64,000 nucleotides of DNA from Thalassovita sp. (GCA_017792425.1 CP051233.1:2722319-2786318); one strand, 5' to 3'. Positions 36,381-45,221 are shown, counted from the first letter of the stretch. Notes: generated by a model not told the origin, from the sequence alone. Numbers and translations: made by a program.

Positions 36381-36971
36381 ATGGACGCGCTTTTGTCTTT
36401 CCTCATTTCCGCCTTTGCGCTGACCGGCAGCCCCGGCCCCAACACGCTGAGCCTGGCGGCGGTGGGGGCCTCGTTTGGCCGTGCCCGAGGCATGGCCTAT
36501 ATGGCGGGGCTGAACCTGGGCGTGGTGCTGGTGATCGCGCTGGTAGGGTCAGGCCTGTCCGGGCTGGTGCTGGCGGTGCCCGGCGTCCGGCCTTTGGTGA
36601 CCGCGGCGGCGGTGGCCTATTTCCTGTACCTGGCGTGGAAGATCGCCAACGCCCCGCCGCTGCGCGCGCCCGACACCGTGACCACCGCGCCGCGCTGGGT
36701 CGCGGGGGTGTTCCTGTCTCTGTCCAATCCCAAGGCCTATGCCGCGATGGCGGCGCTGTTTTCCGGCCATGTGCTGCGGCCCGGCCAGCCGGTCCCGGAC
36801 GCGCTGACCAAGGCGGCGCTGATCGTGGCGGTAATCCTGTTGGTGAACTTGGCATGGCTGACGATCGGCGCGGCCCTGACCCGCGCACTGCGCAACCCGC
36901 GTGCGGCCCGGGCGGTGAACATCACCTTTGCGCTGCTTCTGCTTTTGTCCGTGGCGCTGTCGGTGATGTGA
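36381..36971 (+). CDS. LysE/RhtB-family amino acid exporter
   Basis: 196 residues, about six transmembrane helices. The N-terminal SPGPNTLSLAAVGASFGRARG is the LysE/RhtB signature, and FLSLSNPKAYAAMAALF is the second conserved loop. Exports amino acids or related metabolites; substrate not deducible. It is divergent from the TetR-like regulator with the palindrome between them. Confidence 0.9.
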   Translation: MDALLSFLISAFALTGSPGPNTLSLAAVGASFGRARGMAYMAGLNLGVVLVIALVGSGLSGLVLAVPGVRPLVTAAAVAYFLYLAWKIANAPPLRAPDTVTTAPRWVAGVFLSLSNPKAYAAMAALFSGHVLRPGQPVPDALTKAALIVAVILLVNLAWLTIGAALTRALRNPRAARAVNITFALLLLLSVALSVM

Positions 36972-37037
36972 TCGGCCCCGCTTGCGCCCCGGCGCGGTTT
37001 CGGGGCAAAAGGAGGACAGCCAACCCCAGGTGCCCCG

Positions 37038-37286
37038 ATGCGTTTCGTCCTTCTGCTGTGTCCTCTTCTGTTTGCCGGTTGCGCCAATCTGCCCGCGCTG
37101 GACGACCGCATCACCCCCGAGGCGCGGCAGACCCCCGCCCCGGCGCTGATCCCGCTGGACCCGATATTCGACGCAGAGGATACGTTCGCGCCGCAGACCG
37201 CCGAACAGACCGACGCGGAACTGAAGGCGCGGGCCGCCGCCTTGCGCGCACGGGCCGCACAGATGCGGGCCGAGGCTGCGCAGTAA
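37038..37286 (+). CDS. Small lipoprotein
   Basis: 82 residues. Signal sequence with lipobox LFAGC (lipidated Cys15), then a Pro-rich stretch and a C-terminal Ala/Arg/Glu helix (ELKARAAALRARAAQMRAEA). Anchored in the membrane facing the periplasm. No function recognised. It precedes hom by 118 nt. Confidence 0.75.
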   Translation: MRFVLLLCPLLFAGCANLPALDDRITPEARQTPAPALIPLDPIFDAEDTFAPQTAEQTDAELKARAAALRARAAQMRAEAAQ

Positions 37287-37404
37287 CCAGGCAATTTTCG
37301 CGGCGCGGGGGCAACGCCCCCGGAAATCGTGATTTGCCGCGTTGCATGGGTCCGGCTTAGACGGTACATCCCGGCTGAATAACAACATGTGTCAGGAGGC
37401 TTCG

Positions 37405-38691
37405 ATGAGCCAACCCTTGCGTCTGGGCATTGCCGGGCTGGGCACCGTGGGTATCGGTGTCGTGAAGATCATTCAACAGCAGGCAAGCCTTCTGACCATG
37501 CGCACCGGGCGCGAGATCTCGATTTCCGCGATTTCCGCCCGCACCCGCAAGAAGGACCGGGGCGTGGATCTGTCCGCCTATGACTGGGAGGACGACCCCG
37601 TCGCGCTGGCCAAGCGCGATGACGTGGATGTCTACGTGGAACTGATGGGCGGATCCAACGGACCGGCCAAGGCATCCATCCAGGCGGCGCTGGACGCGGG
37701 CAAGGACGTGGTGACCGCCAACAAGGCGCTGCTGGCGCTGCACGGGCAGGCGCTGGCCGAACGGGCGGAAACCGCGGGCCGTGTGATCCGCTATGAGGCC
37801 GCCGTCGCCGGGGGCATCCCCGTCATCAAGGCGCTGGCCGAGGGGCTGGCGGGCAACCGGATCAGCCGCGTCATGGGCGTGATGAACGGCACCTGCAACT
37901 ATATCCTGACCCGGATGGAAGCGACCGGACAGGGCTATAACGCGCTGTTCGACGAAGCGCACAAGCTGGGCTATCTGGAGGCCGACCCGAACCTGGACGT
38001 GGGCGGGATCGACGCGGGCCACAAGCTGGCGATCCTGTCGTCGCTGGCCTTTGGCACGCAGGTGGATTTCGACGGGGTGGAATTGGAAGGCATCCAGCGG
38101 ATCGAGCTGGACGACATCCGCGCCGCTGCCGACATGGGCTACCGTATCAAGCTGCTGGGTGTGGCGCAGATGACCGGGCGCGGGCTGGAACAGCGCATGT
38201 CGCCCTGCCTGGTCCCTGCCAACAGCCCGCTGGGCCAGTTGGAAGGCGGCACCAACATGGTGGTGGTCGAAGGCGACAGCGTCGGCCAGGTCGTGCTGCG
38301 CGGCGCCGGCGCCGGTGAAGGCCCGACCGCCAGCGCGGTGCTGGGCGACATCTGCGACATCGCGCGGGGCTATCGCTATCCGGTGTTCGGCCAGCCGGCC
38401 GGCACGCTGCAGGCCGCGCCGCGCGCGCAATCCACGCTGCCCGCGCCTTACTACATCCGCATGGCGCTGCGCGACAAACCCGGCGCGCTGGCCAAGATCG
38501 CGTCCATCCTGGGCGATGCGGGCGTATCCATTCACCGGATGCGCCAGTACGATCACGTGGACGACATCGCGCCGGTCCTGCTGGTGACGCACAAGACCAC
38601 CCGCGCGGAACTGGACGTGGCGCTGGACGGCATCGGCAAAACGGACGTGGTCACCGGGGCGCCTGTGGCGCTGCGGATCGAAAGCGTCTGA
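37405..38691 (+). CDS. hom: Homoserine dehydrogenase
   Basis: 428 residues, reduces aspartate semialdehyde to homoserine (threonine and methionine pathway). Rossmann motif GLGTVGIGV at residue ~10; KALLA and AAVAGGIPVIKAL near the active site; GYLEADPNLDVGGIDAGHKL holds the catalytic Asp/Lys region. A C-terminal ACT domain (YYIRMALRDKPGALAKIASI onward) is for threonine feedback. CAGGAGG before ATG 37405 decides the start. Confidence 0.96.
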   Translation: MSQPLRLGIAGLGTVGIGVVKIIQQQASLLTMRTGREISISAISARTRKKDRGVDLSAYDWEDDPVALAKRDDVDVYVELMGGSNGPAKASIQAALDAGKDVVTANKALLALHGQALAERAETAGRVIRYEAAVAGGIPVIKALAEGLAGNRISRVMGVMNGTCNYILTRMEATGQGYNALFDEAHKLGYLEADPNLDVGGIDAGHKLAILSSLAFGTQVDFDGVELEGIQRIELDDIRAAADMGYRIKLLGVAQMTGRGLEQRMSPCLVPANSPLGQLEGGTNMVVVEGDSVGQVVLRGAGAGEGPTASAVLGDICDIARGYRYPVFGQPAGTLQAAPRAQSTLPAPYYIRMALRDKPGALAKIASILGDAGVSIHRMRQYDHVDDIAPVLLVTHKTTRAELDVALDGIGKTDVVTGAPVALRIESV

Positions 38692-38729
38692 CGCCTGCGC
38701 TGCCGGTTGGGGGTGGACGCCTCCGGCGG

Positions 38730-38751
38730 GAGTATTTGGGGCAAGATGAAA
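38730..38751. repeat. Short dispersed repeat, copy 2
   Basis: Same element as at 16873 with one extra G in the G-run (GAGTATTTGGGG then CAAGATGAAA). It is preceded by GCCTCCGGCGG and lies between the hom stop and recJ start. Confidence 0.6.
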
Positions 38752-38762
38752 CAGGGGGGAGC

Positions 38763-40511
38763 ATGGCCTTTCTGGGGGTAGAAAGCTCGGTCAGCGGGCG
38801 GCGCTGGGTCGGACCGGACCCGGCGCTGACACGGCTGGCAGAGGCGATGACCCAGCAAACCGGCCTGCCCGCCGCCTTGTGCAATGTGCTGGTCCGGCGC
38901 GGGGTGGACCCGGCCGGGGCCGCATCGTTCCTGGAACCGCAACTGCGCGACCTGCTGCCCGATCCGCGAACCCTGAAGGACATGGAAACCGCCGCCGCGC
39001 GGTTCCTGAAGGCAGTGAAGCAGCGCGAGCGTATCGCGGTCTTTGCGGATTATGACGTGGATGGCGGTTCGTCTGCCGCGCTGCTGCTGGACTGGCTGCG
39101 CCAGATGGGGCGCGACGCGACGCTGTACGTGCCTGATCGGATTGACGAGGGGTATGGACCCAACGATGCGGCGATGGCGGCGCTGGCGCGGGATCATGAC
39201 CTGATCCTCTGCGTCGATTGCGGAACGCTGTCGCATGGGCCGATCGCCGCGGCCAAGGGCGCGGATGTGGTGGTTCTGGATCACCACCTGGGGGGCGAAA
39301 CCCTGCCCGACTGCGTGGCCGTGGTGAACCCCAACCGGCAGGATGAAACCGGCATGCTGGCCCATCTGTGCGCCGCCGCCGTGGTGTTCCTCATGCTGGT
39401 CGAAGCGAACCGCCAGATGCGGGCCGAGGGTGCGCAGGGGCCGGACCTGCTGGCGATGCTGGATCTTGTGGCGCTGGCAACGGTGGCGGATGTCGCCCCG
39501 CTGGTCGAGGTCAACCGGGCGCTTGTGCGGCAGGGCCTGAAGGTGATGGCGCGGCGGGACCGCCCCGGCCTGGTGGCGCTGGCCGATGTGGCGCGAATGG
39601 ACCAGGCGCCCAGCACCTATCACCTTGGCTTTCTGCTGGGACCGCGCGTCAATGCCGGGGGGCGGATCGGTCAGGCTGACCTGGGTGCGCGCCTGCTGGC
39701 CTGCCGCAACCCGCTGGAAGCGCAGGCCATGGCCGACCGGTTGGACCAGTTGAACAGCGAACGCCGCGACATCGAGAACGAGGTGCGCGCCGCCGCCTTG
39801 GCCCAGGCCGAGGACCGCGGGCTGGATGCCCCGCTGGTCTGGGCGGCGGGCGAAGGCTGGCACCCGGGCGTGGTGGGCATCGTCGCCAGCCGCCTGAAAG
39901 AGGCCACCAACCGCCCCGCCGTGGTGATCGGTCTGGACGGGAACGAGGGCAAGGGATCAGGCCGCTCGGTGTCAGGCGTCGATCTTGGGGCCGCGATCCA
40001 GCGGCTGGCGACCGAGGGGCTGCTGATCAAGGGCGGCGGGCACAAGATGGCGGCGGGACTGACCGTGGCGCGGGATCAGTTGGAACCGGCGATGGCGCGG
40101 CTGTCGGAATTGCTGGCGCGGCAGGGCGCTGGCGAGGGAGGACCGGCAGACCTGAAGCTGGATGCGCTGCTGATGCCGGGCGCGGCAACGGTGGAGTTGA
40201 TCGAGCAGATCGAGAAGGCCGGACCCTTTGGTGCGGGCGCCCCTGCCCCGCGCTTTGCCTTTCCGGATTGTGCCATCCATTTCACCCGGCGCGTGGGGGA
40301 AACACACCTGAAACTGACCTTCGGCGACGGGTTGGGCGCGCGGGTAGAGGCGATCTGCTTCGGGGCGTTTGATGGGGGAATCGGGCCGATGCTGGAAGGC
40401 CACGGCGGGGCCCGCTTTCACTTGGCCGGGCGGCTGGAAATCAACCATTGGAACGGGCGGCAGACCGTGCAACTACGGCTGGAAGACGCCGCGCCGGCGA
40501 CCGGCGGATAG
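38763..40511 (+). CDS. recJ: Single-stranded-DNA-specific exonuclease RecJ
   Basis: 582 residues. DHH phosphoesterase motifs: ADYDVDGGSSAALLL (motif I), LCVDCGT (II), LDHHLGG (III), then the DHHA1 domain GRSVSGVDLG and GGGHKMAAG, and a C-terminal OB fold. 5'-3' exonuclease for recombination and mismatch repair. GGGGGGAG lies before ATG 38763. It lies 71 nt after hom, same strand, possibly co-transcribed. Confidence 0.95.
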   Translation: MAFLGVESSVSGRRWVGPDPALTRLAEAMTQQTGLPAALCNVLVRRGVDPAGAASFLEPQLRDLLPDPRTLKDMETAAARFLKAVKQRERIAVFADYDVDGGSSAALLLDWLRQMGRDATLYVPDRIDEGYGPNDAAMAALARDHDLILCVDCGTLSHGPIAAAKGADVVVLDHHLGGETLPDCVAVVNPNRQDETGMLAHLCAAAVVFLMLVEANRQMRAEGAQGPDLLAMLDLVALATVADVAPLVEVNRALVRQGLKVMARRDRPGLVALADVARMDQAPSTYHLGFLLGPRVNAGGRIGQADLGARLLACRNPLEAQAMADRLDQLNSERRDIENEVRAAALAQAEDRGLDAPLVWAAGEGWHPGVVGIVASRLKEATNRPAVVIGLDGNEGKGSGRSVSGVDLGAAIQRLATEGLLIKGGGHKMAAGLTVARDQLEPAMARLSELLARQGAGEGGPADLKLDALLMPGAATVELIEQIEKAGPFGAGAPAPRFAFPDCAIHFTRRVGETHLKLTFGDGLGARVEAICFGAFDGGIGPMLEGHGGARFHLAGRLEINHWNGRQTVQLRLEDAAPATGG

Positions 40512-40532
40512 GGCGAAAGATTCCGCCGAAGC

Positions 40533-40575
40533 GGCGCATTTTCCTCTTGCGGTTCCCGCGCGCTTTGCCTAAACA
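40533..40575 (+). promoter_or_regulatory. Promoter of tRNA-Glu
   Basis: GGCGCATTTTCC block, -35 TTGCGG (40547-40552), 17-base spacer, -10 TAAACA (40570-40575), then CCGGCTCACG before the tRNA. Twenty bases ending in the -35 are identical to those in front of the first tRNA-Gly. Confidence 0.65.
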
Positions 40576-40593
40576 CCGGCTCACGCCAAGGCT

Positions 40594-40668
40594 GGCCCGT
40601 TCGTCTATCGGTTAGGACGCCAGGTTTTCAACCTGGAAAGAGGGGTTCGATTCCCCTACGGGCTGCCA
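40594..40668 (+). tRNA. tRNA-Glu (anticodon TTC)
   Basis: 75 nt, CCA encoded at 40666-40668. Acceptor GGCCCGT/ACGGGCT (G1-U72 wobble), anticodon loop TTTTCAA on a CCAGG/CCTGG stem, T-loop TTCGATT, discriminator G73. Confidence 0.96.
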
Positions 40669-40850
40669 CCTTTTCCCCGACAGTTTGATCTGGTTTTCCG
40701 TGGCCCGCGGGCTATGCGGTTTGGCCGTTTCCGCGCGTGGCGTTCAGGGGGTTTTGTGTGGTTTGCTGCGCGGATCACAGGGATTGCCCGGGACAGCGCA
40801 ACGGTCGCCGCGGATACCGGATGTTAACCTGTCCCTGCCAGTCTGCCCGC

Positions 40851-41147
40851 ATGAGCCACATGACCCGACTGACACCGCATCGCATCATTTCGCTGACCGA
40901 GTTCCGGCAGGCGGCCGGGGACGGGATGAACTGGGTGCAGCACCAGGGCAACCGATTATGGATTACCCGGCACGGCCGCGCGGCGGCGGCGCTGGTGCCG
41001 ATGAACCAGTGCGAACTGCTGGAAACCTGGGAAACCCGCAGCCTGAAAGAGGAACGGCACCGGATGGAAAGGATGTATGCCCGCTGGAAACGGGTCAAAG
41101 CGCGCGACCCCGGCGCAGCGGGCCGGTTTTCGTGGGAGCTGGAGTGA
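40851..41147 (+). CDS. Phd/YefM-type antitoxin, no partner toxin visible
   Basis: 98 residues from ATG 40851 (ATG 40860 is an alternative). N-terminal ISLTEFRQAAGDGMNWVQHQGNRLWITRHGRAAAALVP matches the DNA-binding fold of prevent-host-death antitoxins (here split: LTEFRQAAGDGMNWV, then RLWITRHGRAAAALV). The C-terminal helix is charged (RSLKEERHRMERMYARWK) where a toxin would bind. No RelE, Doc or PIN toxin gene is next to it; the neighbour downstream is an opposite-strand membrane protein. Confidence 0.78.
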   Translation: MSHMTRLTPHRIISLTEFRQAAGDGMNWVQHQGNRLWITRHGRAAAALVPMNQCELLETWETRSLKEERHRMERMYARWKRVKARDPGAAGRFSWELE

Positions 41148-41249
41148 GTTGGATTACGAAGCCCGCCCCTCGGAGGGCGTTCCGGCCGTCACGCGATGCA
41201 TAATGGCGGCACCGGAGGAAAAGCCAGCCAAACCACAAAGGCCCCGGAG

Positions 41250-41558
41250 TCAGAGAAACGAAGCCAGCCTATCGGCGCCCCCATTGGCAATGATGATGAT
41301 CAATCCGCCCCGGAGAACGATACCAACCAACATGGCCCAATTGAGTACGGCAATCTGAAGGTGCCGCTTGCGGATTACCAACAGGACCAGCCAGATTATC
41401 CCGGCAAGCATCAACGTACCAAGGAAGGCCGATCCCAAAAAGAAAAACAGGAACACCTTGGTCGGCGCACCTGCGATCAACCATTCAGCTGAGTTGGCAA
41501 TTCCCCACAGGATCGCCAATACAAACAGCGCAGCCTTGGACTTCATATTAAATGGCAT
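41250..41558 (-). CDS. Small integral membrane protein
   Basis: 102 residues, three hydrophobic segments (about 7-27, 33-60, 70-92), mostly Leu/Ile/Val/Phe with a few basic residues between. AAGGG lies before ATG 41558. Slightly AT-richer than its neighbours. Function not recognised. It lies 91 nt before the convergent-looking lepA start region on the same strand order as lepA; no operon signal is visible. Confidence 0.65.
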   Translation of the reverse strand: MPFNMKSKAALFVLAILWGIANSAEWLIAGAPTKVFLFFFLGSAFLGTLMLAGIIWLVLLVIRKRHLQIAVLNWAMLVGIVLRGGLIIIIANGGADRLASFL

Positions 41559-41666
41559 GATTTACCCTTTACCCACGACGCCCGAAAAAGGGCGACTTGG
41601 GGGAGGGCGAATATCACATCCAAAACTATCGCGAAACAAGAAAAAGGCGGGTTGCCCCGCCCTTGT

Positions 41667-43466
41667 TCAATTGTCCATCTTGAGGGCCGAGATGAAGGCC
41701 TCTTGCGGGATTTCGACCTTGCCGAACTGGCGCATCTTCTTTTTGCCCGCCTTCTGCTTTTCCAGCAGTTTCTTTTTCCGGGTCGCATCGCCGCCATAGC
41801 ATTTCGCGGTCACGTCCTTGCGCAGGGCCGACAGGGTTTCGCGGGCGATAACCTTGCCGCCGATGGCCGCCTGGATCGGGATCTTGAACATGTGGCGCGG
41901 GATCAGATCCTTCAGCTTTTCGCACATGGCGCGGCCGCGGGTTTCGGCGCGGTCACGGTGCACCATCATCGACAGCGCGTCCACCGGTTCATCGTTCACC
42001 AGGATCTGCATCTTGACCAGGTTGTCCTGGCGATAGCCGATCATCTGGTAATCGAAGGACGCATAGCCTTTGGTCACCGATTTCAGGCGGTCGTAGAAGT
42101 CGAACACCACCTCGTTCAGGGGCAGGTCGTAGACCACCATCGCGCGGGTGCCGGCATAGGTCAGGTCCATCTGGATACCGCGGCGGTCCTGGCACAGCTT
42201 CAGCACGTCGCCAAGATATTCGTCGGGCACCATGATCGTGGCCTTGATGCGCGGTTCCTCGACATGGTCCAGATAGGTCAGGTCAGGCATGTCGGCGGGG
42301 TTGTGCAGTTCCTGCATCGTCCCGTCCTTCATGTGCAGGTGATAGACGACCGAGGGCGCCGTGGTGATCAGGTCCAGATCGTATTCGCGTTCCAGGCGGT
42401 CGCGGATCACCTCTAGGTGCAGCAAACCCAGGAAACCGCAGCGGAAGCCAAAGCCCAGCGCGGCGGAGGTTTCCATTTCCGAAGAGAAGCTGGCGTCGTT
42501 CAGCTGCAGCTTCTCAATCGCGTCGCGCAGGTCTTCGAAGTCGTTGGCATCGACAGGGAACAGGCCGCAGAACACCACCGGGATCGACGGTTTGAAGCCC
42601 GGAAGCGCCTGCGCGCAGGGCTTCTTGTCATGGGTGATGGTGTCGCCGACCTTGGTGTCGCGGACCTGCTTGATCTGCGCCGTGAACACGCCGATTTCGC
42701 CCGGACCGAGTTCCGGGAAATCGACCATCTGTGGCTTCAGCACCGCCAGCTTGTCGATCTTGTAGGTGGCGCCGGTGCGCATCATCTTGATCTGGTCGCC
42801 CTTCTTGATCACGCCGTCGATGACGCGGATCAGGACGACAACGCCCAGGTAGGGGTCATACCAGCTGTCGACCAGCATCGCCTTCAGCGGTGCGGCGCGG
42901 TCGCCCTTGGGCGCGGGCAGGCGATGCACGATCGCCTCTAGCACGTCGGGGATACCAAGGCCGCTTTTGGCGGAAATCGGGATGGCGTCCTGGGCGTCGA
43001 TGCCGATCACGTCCTCGATGTTTTCCTTCACGCGCTCGGGGTCGGCGGCGGGCAGGTCGATCTTGTTCAGGACGGGGACGATTTCATGATCCGCATCAAT
43101 GGCCTGATAGACATTGGCCAGGGTCTGCGCCTCGACACCCTGCGACGCGTCCACCACCAGCAGCGAGCCCTCGACCGCCTGCATGGAGCGGCTGACCTCG
43201 TAGGCGAAGTCGACGTGGCCGGGGGTGTCGATCAGGTTCAGGACGTAGTGTTCGCCATTCTTGGCGGTGTACTCGATCCGAACCGAGTTCGCCTTGATGG
43301 TGATGCCCCGCTCGCGCTCGATATCCATCGCGTCAAGCATCTGGGCCTTCATGTCCCGTTCAGCCACGGTGTTCGTGGATTGGATCAGCCGGTCGGCCAG
43401 GGTGGATTTCCCGTGGTCGATATGGGCAACGATGGAAAAATTGCGGATATGGGCGAGGTCTGTCAT
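41667..43466 (-). CDS. lepA: Translation factor LepA (EF4)
   Basis: 599 residues. GTPase domain AHIDHGKSTLADRL (P-loop), RGITIKAN (switch I), DTPGHVDF and NKIDLP; then domains II, III and V of EF-G type, and the LepA-specific C-terminal domain with RETLSALRKDVTAKCYGGD. EF-G domain IV is absent, which marks LepA. It affects ribosome assembly and initiation in stress. ATG 43466 gives the family start; the frame is open far upstream, antisense to the next gene. Confidence 0.96.
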   Translation of the reverse strand: MTDLAHIRNFSIVAHIDHGKSTLADRLIQSTNTVAERDMKAQMLDAMDIERERGITIKANSVRIEYTAKNGEHYVLNLIDTPGHVDFAYEVSRSMQAVEGSLLVVDASQGVEAQTLANVYQAIDADHEIVPVLNKIDLPAADPERVKENIEDVIGIDAQDAIPISAKSGLGIPDVLEAIVHRLPAPKGDRAAPLKAMLVDSWYDPYLGVVVLIRVIDGVIKKGDQIKMMRTGATYKIDKLAVLKPQMVDFPELGPGEIGVFTAQIKQVRDTKVGDTITHDKKPCAQALPGFKPSIPVVFCGLFPVDANDFEDLRDAIEKLQLNDASFSSEMETSAALGFGFRCGFLGLLHLEVIRDRLEREYDLDLITTAPSVVYHLHMKDGTMQELHNPADMPDLTYLDHVEEPRIKATIMVPDEYLGDVLKLCQDRRGIQMDLTYAGTRAMVVYDLPLNEVVFDFYDRLKSVTKGYASFDYQMIGYRQDNLVKMQILVNDEPVDALSMMVHRDRAETRGRAMCEKLKDLIPRHMFKIPIQAAIGGKVIARETLSALRKDVTAKCYGGDATRKKKLLEKQKAGKKKMRQFGKVEIPQEAFISALKMDN

Positions 43467-43592
43467 GCAGCGGGATATGATGCGGATTTGCGCGCTGGTC
43501 AATGGGGCGCGTGCGCCGCAAAGCCTGTGGACGCAAGGGGAATGCGGCCGTTGCGGGCTTGTCACAGGACGGGACGGGCGGCATGTTGAGCC

Positions 43593-44381
43593 ATGATGCG
43601 CGCGCTGCCCCCGATCCTGCTGATCCTGACGTTGCTGGCCGCCCCCGTGGCGGCCCAGCCGGGGATCACGCGACCGCAGGATTGCCTGACGGCCGATCAG
43701 GCCGGGGCGGACAGCGCGGCACAGGCCCGGTTGCGCGGGGTGTTGGCGCGGCTGGGGGGCGTGCTGGCGGCGCTGCCGTCGCTTGGGCGGACATTGGCAC
43801 GGGCGGCCCCGGCAATTTGCCTGTCGGACCAGTTGCACGGGGAACACGGATATATGGAAAGCGATGGCGCGCGGATCGTGCTGAACGCCGAGCTGGGCGA
43901 CCCGATGCTGATGGCGGTCATCCTGCACGAATTGCGGCATCTGGATCAGTTGGATGCAGGCGTCTGCCCCTCTCCTGCGCTGTCGATGTCCGAAACCGCG
44001 CGGTCTGTATTCGCGATCGAGGCGGACGCCACGGCGGTGATGCTGCTGGGGGCGTGGTGGATGCGGCAGAACGGTGCGCCAGAGGTCTGGGATGCCGCCG
44101 CGCGCTGGCCCAGCATCGCGGATATCGCCGCGCGGTTCGAACAGGCGATGACCGCGGGGGCGCAGACCCACCAGGCGGTGTCAGCGGCGTTTGACCAGTG
44201 GTACGCGTCGGATTGGCGGCGCGAACGGTATTACTTGGCCGCCTGTTCAGACTACCTGGACCAGTTGGACCGGACCAAGCACCTGCCGCGCTATCAACTG
44301 GTGCCGGACGATTATTTCCAGCACCTGTGCCACCTGCCGGACGGCACGCCCTATGCCTGCGCCGAACCGCTTGCCGATTAG
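43593..44381 (+). CDS. Exported putative zinc metallopeptidase
   Basis: 262 residues. Signal peptide (MRALPPILLILTLLAAPVAA). HELRH at 112-116 is an HExxH zinc motif followed by LDQLDAG and a Glu-containing helix (VFAIEADATAVMLLGAWW) that could give the third ligand, as in gluzincin-like families. DUF6782/DUF6639-type families look like this, but I cannot fix which. The end overlaps the usp stop on the other strand. Confidence 0.72.
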   Translation: MMRALPPILLILTLLAAPVAAQPGITRPQDCLTADQAGADSAAQARLRGVLARLGGVLAALPSLGRTLARAAPAICLSDQLHGEHGYMESDGARIVLNAELGDPMLMAVILHELRHLDQLDAGVCPSPALSMSETARSVFAIEADATAVMLLGAWWMRQNGAPEVWDAAARWPSIADIAARFEQAMTAGAQTHQAVSAAFDQWYASDWRRERYYLAACSDYLDQLDRTKHLPRYQLVPDDYFQHLCHLPDGTPYACAEPLAD

Positions 44382-44785
44382 CGGAGGACGTGCACCGCGC
44401 ATTTCGCGTGACGGACAACCTGCGAGGCGGTGGACCCCAGCAGCAAATCCTGCATCCCCGGACGGTGCGAGGCGATGACGATGCAGTCGATCTTGTTGTC
44501 CTCTGCCCAGTCCAGGATCGTACGGCCGGAATGGCCTTCGATCACCACGGCCTCGGCGTTGGGAAGGGCATCGCCCATCATGGCCAGTTCCTTTTCGATC
44601 GCCATGCGGGATTCGGCGATGTAGTCGGTCGGCATATAGGAAATCGCGTAGCCGGGGATGTGTTCCATCACGTGGATCAGCGTGATCTTGCCCCCCTTGG
44701 CCGAAAGCGCCTGAGCGATTTCGATCGCGCCGGCGGAATCGCGGTCGCTGTCAAAGGAAACGGGAACGAGAATATTCTGGTACAT
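44378..44785 (-). CDS. Universal stress protein (UspA family)
   Basis: 135 residues, one Usp domain: NILVPVSFDSD start, VIEGHSGRTILDWAEDNKIDCIVIASH and the ATP-site glycines in PGMQDLLLGSTASQVVRHAKC. Probably nucleotide-binding and dimeric. AGGAGG lies before ATG. It is divergent from the DUF2892 gene; the shared 161-nt gap holds a possible FNR-type box and an ATTC-N8-GAAT palindrome, so redox or sulfur control is likely. Confidence 0.9.
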   Translation of the reverse strand: MYQNILVPVSFDSDRDSAGAIEIAQALSAKGGKITLIHVMEHIPGYAISYMPTDYIAESRMAIEKELAMMGDALPNAEAVVIEGHSGRTILDWAEDNKIDCIVIASHRPGMQDLLLGSTASQVVRHAKCAVHVLR

Positions 44786-44840
44786 GGCGAAGCCTCCTGT
44801 TCACTTGGTTCCATGATGCCCGCAGTTTACGCCGCGTACC

Positions 44841-44854
44841 TTGATGCAGGTCAT
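44841..44854. promoter_or_regulatory. Possible FNR-type box
   Basis: TTGAT-GCAG-GTCAT: perfect left half, poor right half. It shares TGATGCAG-TCA with the box in front of the Crp/Fnr gene at 15118. It sits 56 nt upstream of the usp start. Confidence 0.35.
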
Positions 44855-44870
44855 GAAGTTTTTCCTATTG

Positions 44871-44888
44871 TATTCCAGTTTTGGAATA
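44871..44888. promoter_or_regulatory. SqrR/BigR-like palindrome
   Basis: TATTCCA-GTTT-TGGAATA, a perfect 7-bp inverted repeat containing ATTC-N8-GAAT, the consensus I recall for the persulfide-sensing ArsR-type repressor SqrR/BigR. It is 58 nt upstream of the DUF2892 gene and overlaps the likely promoter. Confidence 0.55.
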
Positions 44889-44946
44889 TTTATATCAGGG
44901 GAGAACGGGCCTCGCCCCCCCAATCGTTTTGAAAAGGATACTGACC

Positions 44947-45150
44947 ATGTCGATCGACCGCGCAATGTTCCGCTTCGCAGGCATCATGGTGCTGCTAAGC
45001 GTTGTTCTGACCCAATTCGTGCACCCCTATTTCATGTGGTTCACCGTGTTCATCGGTGCGAACCTGCTGCAATCGTCCATCACCGGGTTCTGCCCCGCGG
45101 CGCTGGTATTCAAGAAAATGGGCTGCAAGGGCGGCTGCGCCTTCGAATAA
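44947..45150 (+). CDS. DUF2892 inner-membrane protein (YgaP-like membrane part)
   Basis: 67 residues. RAMFRFAGIMVLLSVVLTQF is the first and YFMWFTVFIGANLLQSSITGF the second part of a two-helix hairpin; the C-terminus carries CPAALVFKKMGCKGGC, three Cys typical of this family. In YgaP the same module anchors a rhodanese; stand-alone forms sit in sulfide/persulfide-responsive operons. The upstream palindrome agrees with that. ATG 44947 is preceded by AAGGA. A terminator follows directly. Confidence 0.85.
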   Translation: MSIDRAMFRFAGIMVLLSVVLTQFVHPYFMWFTVFIGANLLQSSITGFCPAALVFKKMGCKGGCAFE

Positions 45151-45173
45151 GCCCCGGTTCCAATGCCGGAACG

Positions 45174-45202
45174 AAAAGGCCGCGCGATTGCGCGGCCTTT
45201 TT
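45174..45202 (+). terminator. Terminator of the DUF2892 gene
   Basis: 12-bp perfect stem AAAAGGCCGCGC/GCGCGGCCTTTT with loop GATT and a run of five T (45198-45202); the A-rich left arm also allows leftward termination of the small gene at 45222. Confidence 0.88.
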
Positions 45203-45221
45203 CAATCGGTCCAAGTGGCCG

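Noticed and set aside
41250..41558. Small membrane protein as toxin partner of the Phd antitoxin
   Set aside because: Opposite strand, three-helix membrane protein unlike Doc, RelE or YoeB toxins, and no overlap with the antitoxin gene.
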